Source of the DNA: Bacteroidota bacterium
GTDB taxonomy: Bacteria > Bacteroidota > Bacteroidia > B-17B0 > Aurantibacillaceae
Length of the DNA: 10,934 nt
Reading direction: 5' to 3'
Assembly: GCA_016702705.1 (NCBI GenBank)
Contig: JADJDM010000007.1
Coordinates: 1 to 10,934 of the forward strand
The translations under genes and the position numbers were made by a program. Positions 1-6,782 of the stretch are shown here, one piece after another (the first letter of the stretch is position 1; each line of letters starts with the position of its first letter). The notes below the pieces were generated by a model, which had not been told where the DNA came from, ran no database searches, and saw only the letters and a list, made by a program, of their open reading frames with translations.

Positions 1-2116
1 TGGTAAACAAAATTAACCAATAATCAACCCATACCTTGAACGCCCATTACATAGTACCAACCAACACATACAATACATTCTGTACGAGATAAGATAAACA
101 TGATTCCGATCTTCGAAATCAAATAACTCGAACTTCTACTGAAGTTAAGAAAGACTCCACGTTTTAAAATTCTTCTGTCCTTTGAAATCTCCTCTGCAGA
201 AACAGTAAAACCAATAAACAATGCTACTACCACACTCCATAAACATGTAAAGGCATGTTTTCATTTTCTGAAAAACACTTATCCCTTATTTTCTTCTGCA
301 CCTGTATTGAAATAACGAGACCAAATATCTAATACAAACGCAAAAGCACAGGCGCTTCTAATAAACCAATTGCCATGTATGTGTGTTTGTTCAATTTGGA
401 TTTCACATCACGTGTCATGAAGATCAAAAACTTTAATCTTATTTGGAATCTTTAAAGTGCTTTCAGGATTAATAGTGTGTTCGTCTTGTTATCTATTTGC
501 TTTCAATTAGTTCGGTATAATGACCATTCCACTCGGTTGGTGTAACTTACGTGTAGTGTTTGGTTTACCGTATTCATCCACAACCTTGGTTTCAATAATA
601 TTAAAGATTAATTCAAATTTACGTTACCGCAACCTGATACACTCACTCTCTTCGGAATTTACGATGAACTAAACGTTTAAAACGACTGCATCTACAAGTT
701 TCCATAATAAACCGGTAACTACCAACATCTAAGATTTTAAGTTTATCAAACATTTTGAAATCTCTGAAGAAAATTGATGGATTACTACAAATACCAATTT
801 CCCTCTTAAAGAAAGTCCTTTAGTAAGTCCATGATGTTTTCCCTGAGTCTCTTGATGATAAACGAAGTACGCTCATCCACAAATAAAACTGCTGGCTCAC
901 GAATTAACTCTAAACCAATATTTAAACGCTTACTTTGTCCACCCGAAAAATTGTTTTTTCTAAAGGAGAACCTACTTTTAAATCTTTTGTATGCTCTAAA
1001 CCCAGATCAGTAAGAGTTTTCATTACCATTAAAGAAATTTTTTCCCTGTCAGGTAAATTGCCAAAACATAGCCCAGATGTAAAATAAGTTTTGATAAACG
1101 TAAGTTCCTCGATCAGCAGATCATCTTGAGAAACCATGCTAAATACACCTTCTAATTTATCTTTCTCGGTATGAATGTTTTATACCATTTGACAAACACC
1201 ACCGCCGCTTGGAGTTTCTTGTCCGATAAGTACATTTAGTAAAGTTGATTTACCTGCACCCGAACCTCCCATAATACCAATCAACTTACCACTCTCTTCA
1301 GCAATGTTGATGTTACGTAAAACCTAATTTGCCCCCTTTAAATTTATATTCAAGGTTTTGGCAACAAAGGAAATTTTAGCCTGCGTTTTATCCGATAAGA
1401 ATTTCGATATAATATCGCTATAATAAATTGGTTTTACCTTAGTACTTCTTAATGAAGAACCCAGCATTAAAAGATATACTTTTCAGGAGCAATTGCTTGT
1501 CCGTTTAGCACTAACTCGTGCGCCAACTAGTTTAAGAATATACATGCCAACACTTGGCACATTCATTACCCAAACCTCAATTTCATTGTTAAACGAGTCG
1601 CAAATAACTTGTTTAGTAGCATGTCTTCCAAAGGTACTATCATTGTTGATTACCAATAAATGCGAAGCATCAGGATATAACTCTGGTTTGTCTTCTACAC
1701 ATGATTTAAGATTTCCGAATTATTCTTGAGAAATATTAAATGTATCAGGAACAGTAGCAACAAACTCATATGCTTGTTCAGAAATTTCGGCAGAAGAAAC
1801 AATAAATTCGAGGATACGAATAAGCACAATCACTTTTTGATCCTGCTCTAATTCTTTATTAATCTCCGTGCAAATTTTTAAAACCTTTACTGAGTTTACC
1901 GATGTACGTTTAGCTGTACCATCTTTCTTTTTAGAAACTTGGTGATGACTTTCTAAGTACTCATCAAACAAAGCAAGGTATTTATCAACTAACTCTTGAT
2001 TTAGTTGTTGCTTTAAGAAAGATTGTACAATGTTTCTACCTGTATTTAGTAACGCCATCAACTTTTGCGATGATGGCAAAAAGTTGCATTAAGGCTCGGA
2101 GTATTCGTTCACTCAA
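1..2116 (-). pseudogene. ABC transporter, TerB-like + ABC ATPase + ABC-2 membrane fusion, frameshifted, 3' end off window
   Basis: Exporter-type ABC protein with its ATPase and membrane domain in one chain. Reading the minus strand in three frames gives one continuous protein. It begins SERILRALMQLFAIIAKVDG from a TTG at 2116 and continues as a Lys/Glu-rich helical N-terminal region (to about 1720) resembling TerB-like domains. A beta-rich, possibly FHA-like segment follows (1690-1400). The ATPase has Walker A GGSGAGKST (about 1270-1235), a SMVSQDD Q-loop (about 1135), signature FSGGQ (about 945), Walker B AVLFVDE (about 880) with DERTS where DEPTS is usual, and the HQ switch (about 780). The C-terminal part carries VALFIGFTVSAEEI (about 190-235) and hydrophobic helices of an ABC-2 permease, and leaves the window at base 1. 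At least a dozen indels, in-frame stops and a P-to-R change break it. I cannot tell sequencing error from true decay. The transported substrate is unknown. Confidence 0.83.
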
Positions 2117-2266
2117 TAATTTGCTTATAGCATTAATATAAGCATGCAAGATAATTATTTTAACCGAAAAACAGACAATTTTAATCCTCAAATATTAGTG
2201 AAACCTTAAACTCAAAGGGGAAAGCCTATAAACTAATAAAAACTATCCTTATTGTTTGAAAATCAA
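2117..2266. other. intergenic gap with no supported feature
   Basis: AT-rich stretch between the 5' end of the ABC transporter gene and the end of the possible small gene. I see no open frame of note, no hairpin with a T-tract and no convincing -7 box, so the promoter of the ABC gene is not identified; it may be transcribed with the small upstream minus-strand gene. Confidence 0.5.
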
Positions 2267-2492
2267 CTAAATAAAGTCATATGGACGAATGAAACTTTCA
2301 AAATCAATTTTTCCTATTGCAGATGCATTAAGTTTTTTTGGATTCATTCGTTTTAAATCGTTTGTTGATAGCTTTTTGAATCAATAGAGCTTGTTAAAGC
2401 CTTTACAGTAAGTAATTTTTGCAATTTTTATTGCCTTTTAACGAGTCATTTGCGTCTTGCTTGCCTAGGTAAATGTTTTCGAAGTAGTTCAT
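2267..2492 (-). pseudogene. possible small Lys-rich protein, broken frame, unrecognised
   Basis: An ATG at 2492 on the minus strand, behind a good -7 box (2526-2519), opens a 29-codon frame beginning MNYFENIYLGKQDAND and stopping at 2403. The next frame continues without a Met as KIAKITYCKGFNKLY, has one stop near 2370, then FKKLSTNDLKRMNPKKLN and ends IDFESFIRPYDFI at a TAG at 2267. Joining these with one or two indels, as in the neighbouring genes, gives a basic protein of about 75 residues. I do not recognise the family. Support is the promoter, protein-like composition across the joins and the same error type seen nearby. It could also be a chance open stretch in intergenic DNA. Confidence 0.35.
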
Positions 2493-2518
2493 ATGTAGAT
2501 ATTTATAATATTTGAGTG

Positions 2519-2526
2519 CAAAAGTA
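2519..2526 (-). promoter_or_regulatory. -7 box TACTTTTG for minus-strand transcription
   Basis: On the minus strand the sequence reads TACTTTTGCAC, a match to the Bacteroidota TAnnTTTG -7 element. It lies about 27 bases upstream of the ATG at 2492. No clear TTG-type -33 box stands at the usual distance. It could drive the small gene and the ABC transporter behind it. Confidence 0.4.
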
Positions 2527-2643
2527 ATTGCTCTTTGTTAGGATAATCTTCCTTTAGTCTGAATAAATTGTTAATTAATCGTTACAAATTGGCTTTCAGA
2601 ATAATAAAAATTAATATTATATGGAAAATCAAAATAAATAGTT

Positions 2644-2651
2644 TACTTTTG
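2644..2651 (+). promoter_or_regulatory. -7 box TACTTTTG for the helicase gene
   Basis: TACTTTTGTCC matches the Bacteroidota TAnnTTTG -7 element. A start about 6 bases downstream would give a 5' leader of roughly 130 nt before the helicase ATG at 2786. The -33 region has no good TTG. Together with the same octamer at 2526-2519 on the other strand it marks this as a divergent promoter region. Confidence 0.45.
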
Positions 2652-2741
2652 TCCCCGATAAAGGGTGAATAATAGTCTGCTCCTCTAAAAGTACTCGTCG
2701 GCCCGTGTTTGGCACAATTGACTACTTGATTTTTCTGCACG

Positions 2742-2763
2742 ACTGTTTAGGCTCTTAAACAGT
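2742..2763 (+). promoter_or_regulatory. hairpin in the helicase leader just before the ribosome binding region
   Basis: ACTGTTTA (2742-2749) and TAAACAGT (2756-2763) form a perfect 8-bp stem with a 6-base loop GGCTCT. It ends 22 bases before the ATG and is followed by an A/T-rich initiation region without a Shine-Dalgarno. There is no T-tract, so a terminator is unlikely. It may control translation or stability of the helicase mRNA; this is inference from position. Confidence 0.45.
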
Positions 2764-2785
2764 TTATTAATTAAAACAAATTTAA

Positions 2786-4695
2786 ATGACATTTGAACAA
2801 TTTGGTCTAGACTCTAGACTACAACAAGCCATTTCAGAAATGGGCTTCACATCTCCTACGCCTATCCAGCAACAAACGCTTGCTAAATTGCTAACCGAAA
2901 AAACTGACTTAATTGGTTTAGCGCAAACAGGAACAGGAAAACAGCAGCATTTGGTTTACCAATGCCACAACATCGACTCTGAAAGTAGAACCATTCAAGG
3001 TTTAATTTTAAGTCCAACCCGCGAATTAGGAATGCAAATTTCTAAAGACATGGTAAACTACGGTAAACACATGAAAGGTTTAAAAGTAGTTGCAGTGTAT
3101 GGCGGTGCACGTATTGATCAACAAATTAAAGACATTCGTAACGGATGCCAAGTAATTGTTGCAACTCCAGGACGTTTAGTAGATTTAATCGAGCGTAAAG
3201 CAATCGATTTAAGCAATGTACAAATCACTGTTTTAGATGAAGCAGATGAGATGTTAAACATGGGCTTTAAAGATGATTTAGATTTTATCTTGGATAAAAC
3301 TCCTAAAACAAAAAACACTTGGTTGTTTTCTGCAACTATGCCACGTGAGGTAGCTCAAATAGCAAAACGCTATATGGAAAGCCCAATGGAATTAAGTGCA
3401 GGTAACAAAAACGAAGGTGCTGATAACATTGAACACGTTTATTATGTAGTACAAGGAAGAAATCGTTACGCAGCATTAAAGCGTGTAGTAGATTCTAACC
3501 CTGATATTTTCGGAATTATATTTTGTAGGACCAGAGCAGAAACTCAAGAAGTTGCTGATGGTTTAATTAAAGATGGTTACAGTGCAGATTCGTTACATGG
3601 AGATTTATCTCAATCACAACGTGATTTTGTAATGAAACGTTTCCGTGCTAGAAGCTTGCAAATGTTAGTTGCTACTGATGTTGCTGCTCGTGGTATTGAT
3701 GTTAACGATATTACACACGTAATAAACTACAACTTACCTGAAGAAACAGAAAATTACACACACAGAAGTGGTAGAACTGCACGCGCAGGTAAAAAAGGTA
3801 AATCAATTGCTATTGTTACTTCTAAAGATTTAGGAAGAATAAGAGATATTGAGCGTATCATTAAAAAACATTTACTAAAGGAAGTATTCTACAGGTGTTG
3901 AAGTATGCGAGCGTCAGTTACTTCTTAGTTAATAAATTACATACAGTAACTGTTAACGAAAAAGAAATTGAATCGTTTTTACCAAAAATTTATGCTGAGT
4001 TAGAGGATTTAAGTAAAGAAGAAGTTATTAAGCGTTTCGTTTCTGAAGAGTTTAATCGTTTCTTAAATTACTATCAAAACCAACCTGATTTAGAAGAAGG
4101 AGCAAGCCGTGGCGAAAACAATCGTACATCACGTTTCTTCATTAACTTAGGTGAGTTAGATGGATTAAATCGCCAAAGCTTAAAAGATTTGTTGATGGAT
4201 TTTTCTGGCTTAGAAGGAAAAATGTTATTCAATATTGAAGTGAAGAGCAGTTTTGCTTTCTTTGAAACAGAAACACAATTCTCTGAAAAATTCTTAAACT
4301 TAAACAACGATGAGTTATTTTTTAACGATAGAAAAGTAAGTTTAGAGTTATCTCAAAAGAAATCACGCGAAGGTGGAAACTTTGAAAGACGTTCTTCTGG
4401 CGGTGGTGGATACAAAGGTAACAGCGAAGGCGGATACCGTGGTGGAAACGGCGGCGGATACAAAGGTAGAAGCGAAGGCGGATACAAAGGTGGAAGCAGC
4501 GAAGGTGGATACCGTGGTGGAAATAGCGGCGGTGGATATAAAAGTAGAAGCAGCGAAGGCGGCGGATACAAAGGTGGAAGCAGCAGAGATGGAAATCGTG
4601 GCGGAAGCGGCGGTGGATACAAAAGCAGAAGCAGCGAAGGTGGAAACTTTAGCAAGCCAAGAGTATCTGAAAGAAGCAGAGAGAGAGCTAATTAA
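2786..4695 (+). CDS. deaD: DEAD-box ATP-dependent RNA helicase with DbpA-like domain and Gly-rich tail (frameshifted near 3860-3935)
   Basis: ATP-dependent RNA-unwinding protein of the DeaD/CsdA type, usually tied to ribosome assembly and cold adaptation. From the ATG at 2786 it shows the Q motif GFTSPTPIQ (residues 20-28), motif I AQTGTGK (46-52), PTREL (77-81), TPGR (127-130), DEAD (151-154), SAT (182-184), ATDVAARGID (296-305) and HRSGRTAR (326-333). The first frame stops at 3901, but the product continues in another frame: CERQLL then LVNKLHTVTVNEKEI, a helical linker, a DbpA-type RNA-binding domain (RFFINLGELDGLNRQSL, about 4130-4290) and a Gly/Tyr/Lys/Arg tail. At least two indels lie at 3862-3935. 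A compensated pair at about 2939-2966 replaces the T of GKT by Q. The reconstructed length of about 636 residues fits the family. I read it as one gene with consensus errors, not two genes. Confidence 0.95.
4373..4645 (+). repeat. coding repeats of the helicase tail (GGYKG/GGYRG units)
   Basis: About nine imperfect units of 8-12 codons, each with a GGYKG, GGYRG or GGYKS core separated by Ser/Glu/Asn/Arg, built on a recurring DNA core GGCGGATACAAAGGT. This is a low-complexity, basic, aromatic tail like the RGG-type tails of RNA helicases and likely adds non-specific RNA binding. Purines on this strand make long false open frames in the other frames and on the complement. Confidence 0.9.
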
Positions 4696-4717
4696 AATTT
4701 AGTTTTTGCATAAATAT

Positions 4718-4754
4718 AAAATCCCTTAGTACATCGTACGAAGGGATTTTTTTT
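4718..4754 (+). terminator. intrinsic terminator after the helicase gene
   Basis: AAAATCCCTT (4718-4727) pairs with AAGGGATTTT (4741-4750); inside it GTAC (4729-4732) pairs with GTAC (4736-4739) around a 3-base loop. The run of T continues to 4754. It lies 23 bases after the helicase stop and separates that gene from the orphan genes downstream. The A-rich 5' side may also allow some function on the other strand. Confidence 0.92.
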
Positions 4755-4794
4755 GGAATTAAAATTTGTACTTTAGTAAACCAATTACCTAAAA

Positions 4795-5073
4795 ATGGAA
4801 CAAATACTAATATATACTTTTGTGTTTATTTCCATAACACTTCTTTCGTTGGTTTTTAAATCAAAGCGAATTAAAAAGTTGGATAATGAGTCAAAGCTAA
4901 AACTAGTTGAAATAGAACAGGGAGTCAGGAAAATTTATCTTTGTTGTGTTTTAGTTATTATAGCAATTTTCCTTTTAGTATATTGCTTAGGTTTTCAGGA
5001 AATTCATCTTCTTTTTGGAATTGCACTTCTATCATTTATCATTATCATTTATATCATTTCAATTAAAAGCTAA
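4795..5073 (+). CDS. small three-helix membrane protein, unknown function
   Basis: A 92-residue hydrophobic protein. Hydrophobic segments lie at residues 3-21, 47-65 and 70-90, with a charged loop (KSKRIKKLDNESKLK) at 22-36 between the first and second. By the positive-inside rule that loop should be cytoplasmic. The ATG at 4795 follows the helicase terminator by 40 bases with an A-rich, SD-less start typical of the phylum, so it begins a new transcription unit. I do not recognise a family. The frame is clean, and the next gene starts within a few bases to 60 bases of its stop, suggesting the two are co-transcribed. Confidence 0.75.
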   Translation: MEQILIYTFVFISITLLSLVFKSKRIKKLDNESKLKLVEIEQGVRKIYLCCVLVIIAIFLLVYCLGFQEIHLLFGIALLSFIIIIYIISIKS

Positions 5074-5132
5074 GGAAATGTGGAATTTCAGAGGAATACA
5101 TAAAACTATCAAAAATTCATAGATTAATTCAT

Positions 5133-5438
5133 TTGTCTATTTTAGTAATTATTTTTCTTTTCTTTTACTTCTATAATTTCACCAACATACTCGAAAAAAC
5201 TTCCTATGACTATCAACTAGAAGCAGATGAGCAATTAAAACTAAAAAACAATAGTAAGGCTTTAGAATTATTAAATGAAGCAATACTTCTTGATAGTAAT
5301 GATGCTACTAGTTTTTATAACAGAGGTTGTTGTAATTACTATCTTGGCGACACAGTTGGAGCTTGCAGGGATTGGGTGAAATCAGTAAGTTTGGGTAATA
5401 AGCATGCGAGTGAAAATGTTAATTTGTACTGCAAATAG
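5133..5438 (+). CDS. membrane-anchored TPR protein, start uncertain
   Basis: About 100 residues: one N-terminal membrane helix (SILVIIFLFFYFYNF) followed by roughly two tetratricopeptide repeats. The first is around QLEADEQLKLKNNSKALELLNEAILLD, given here as key positions only: A, L, N, A and D at the usual TPR spacing. The second is NRGCCNYYLGDTVGACRDWVKSV. Such short TPR proteins usually mediate protein contacts. The frame is open from 5067 and reads EEYIKLSKIHRLIH before the TTG at 5133, but has no ATG. An ATG at 5078, with AAGG just upstream, lies in another frame that closes after 14 codons. Either TTG is the start or a one-base indel hides an ATG start at 5078. Its partner is unknown. 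Confidence 0.7.
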   Translation: MSILVIIFLFFYFYNFTNILEKTSYDYQLEADEQLKLKNNSKALELLNEAILLDSNDATSFYNRGCCNYYLGDTVGACRDWVKSVSLGNKHASENVNLYCK

Positions 5439-5509
5439 AACGCTAGGTTATTCAATTGTAGAATAGTTAGAAAATAAAATATTATCCAAGTTTAAAATAT
5501 CTCAAACAA

Positions 5510-6151
5510 ATGGGAAGTAAAAATGAAATTCTATATACACTAACTGAGTTTAAAAACAAACCCAAGTTTAATCATGAGCAATGGACAGAGCGTGGACTTA
5601 ATCCATCTAGCGATGAATTAATATTTATACTTGAATCTTCATTGAATGAATTGATTGAAAATATTTCAACACTTGTTGGGAACGAAAGGGGGAATTCAGA
5701 CTTTACGAAGGAAATTTCAAAATGGCTGAAAAAAATGAAAACTCATGACTTAGACACAGAAGAACGTGAATTCATTTTATTTTATCTATTCGAACTTTCG
5801 GAAATTATAAACTGCGACTTAAAAAAGATCGTATTAAATTGGATGTATGGTCCTCATATAGCGGAATTAATGGGCAAACAGGAGGAAAGTCATTATGATG
5901 AAAAAATAGAACAGGAATGCACCAAATGTGGTATTGCATTAGAAAGTTTTGTGAAAAAGGAAAACGGAGTTCCTTCTTATAGTTGGACAATTATTCAATG
6001 CCACAAATGCGAGACCTATAATATTTTAGACCCAGGCCCAAATATTAAAGAATTGAAGTTTGGAAATTACACCTATATCAAACAAATGAGGAAAAGGGAA
6101 TATAAAATGGAAGATGTTATTCAGAGAGTAAACGAGCTAAATAGTCAATAA
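5510..6151 (+). CDS. helical protein with C-terminal zinc ribbon, unknown function
   Basis: 213 residues, intact, with an ATG start after an A-rich region without SD. Residues 1-125 are predicted mostly helical and acidic, with a motif-like stretch EQWTERGLNPSSDEL (24-36) and LDTEEREFILFYLFELSEI (81-99). Residues 137-167 carry CTKC and CHKC, two CxxC knuckles 23 residues apart, the layout of a structural zinc ribbon. Then NILDPGPNIKELKFGNYTY (171-189). I recall similar uncharacterised Bacteroidota proteins but cannot name the family safely. No signal peptide or membrane segment is seen, so it is likely cytoplasmic. Zinc binding is inferred from cysteine spacing; a nucleic-acid or protein-binding role is possible but unproven. 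Confidence 0.8.
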   Translation: MGSKNEILYTLTEFKNKPKFNHEQWTERGLNPSSDELIFILESSLNELIENISTLVGNERGNSDFTKEISKWLKKMKTHDLDTEEREFILFYLFELSEIINCDLKKIVLNWMYGPHIAELMGKQEESHYDEKIEQECTKCGIALESFVKKENGVPSYSWTIIQCHKCETYNILDPGPNIKELKFGNYTYIKQMRKREYKMEDVIQRVNELNSQ

Positions 6152-6241
6152 CAATTACTCCACCGCTTTTGTTATCGCATTAAAGTTCCATAACACTTGT
6201 TAAGCTTCCAAACCTAAGAGACCAAAAATAATAAAAACAAA

Positions 6242-6742
6242 TTGCATAAAAACCTACAAATAATAAAAGAACAATTTTACGACACTTGCGGTTTTGAATT
6301 TACAAACCTATCCATAAACGCTGAAAGTTTGGAATATGGAGCTTGCACATTTAAGCTAAACGGGCGACTAATACAATACCGTGTGTCTAAAATAACTCCA
6401 ACAAAAACGGGGCAATTTGTAACAATTTGGAAACGAAATAAAAATGGTATTACTGAACCATTTGATAGTAAGGATGATTTTGATTTTATAATCATAACAT
6501 CAATAAGCGATGAAAATAGTGGTCAATTCATTTTTCCAAAATCTATTTTAATAGAAAAGGGAATAATTACAAGCAAGGGTAAAAAAGGGAAACGGGGCAT
6601 AAGAGTTTATCCACCTTGGAACAAAACAACAAGTGAGCAAGCCGAGAAAACTCAGAAGTGGCAGATTAATTATTTTGTTCATACCACAACAAATCAAGAA
6701 TCTAACTGCACATTGTTTAAATCCTTGCTAGCAATAAAGTAA
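6242..6742 (+). CDS. mepB: MepB family protein
   Basis: Member of the MepB family, named from the staphylococcal mepRAB operon, where mepB is the accessory gene of unknown biochemical role beside a MarR regulator and a MATE efflux pump. Diagnostic blocks are ACTFKLNGRLIQYRVSKITP (34-53), TGQFVTIWKRN (56-66), PFDSKDDFDF (73-82), GQFIFPKSILIEKGII (94-109), RVYPPWNKTT (121-130) and KTQKWQINYF (136-145). The start is a TTG at 6242; the frame has a stop at 6215-6217 and no ATG before the conserved part, so TTG or a lost ATG begins it. The last 20 or so residues after INYF look unlike the family's usual end. No mepR or mepA homologue is in the window, so the efflux link is not supported here. Confidence 0.85.
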   Translation: MHKNLQIIKEQFYDTCGFEFTNLSINAESLEYGACTFKLNGRLIQYRVSKITPTKTGQFVTIWKRNKNGITEPFDSKDDFDFIIITSISDENSGQFIFPKSILIEKGIITSKGKKGKRGIRVYPPWNKTTSEQAEKTQKWQINYFVHTTTNQESNCTLFKSLLAIK

Positions 6743-6782
6743 AACAAATTATCTTATATTTACTTCTATCAAAAACTACACA

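Noticed and set aside
831..1013. Plus-strand frame of 60 codons
   Set aside because: Opposite the ABC signature and Walker B region; no independent support.
1493..1729. Plus-strand frame of 78 codons
   Set aside because: The complement encodes the middle domain of the ABC transporter (HLLVINND..., NGQAI), which has family character.
4373..4645. Possible CRISPR-like or satellite array
   Set aside because: The units are irregular, in frame and encode the helicase tail; there are no constant spacers.
4353..4655. Minus-strand frame of 100 codons, Leu/Tyr/Pro-rich
   Set aside because: It is the complement of the Gly-rich helicase tail; the repeat makes all frames open.
3895..4695. Separate gene starting MLKYASVSYFLVNK
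   Set aside because: The first residues are a frameshift product; from LVNKLHTVTV on it is the helicase C-terminal region.
4373..4702. Plus-strand frame of 109 codons rich in Ala, Val, Asp and Thr
   Set aside because: Frame shadow of the same coding repeats; the Gly/Tyr/Lys frame joins the DbpA-like domain and is the real one.
4754..4776. Promoter TACTTTAG for the small membrane protein gene
   Set aside because: It lacks the final TTTG and a -33 box at proper distance; too weak to list.
6190..6201. Perfect short palindrome TAACACTTGTTA before mepB
   Set aside because: Only 5-bp arms with no spacer long enough for a hairpin and no known operator match; expected by chance in AT-rich DNA.
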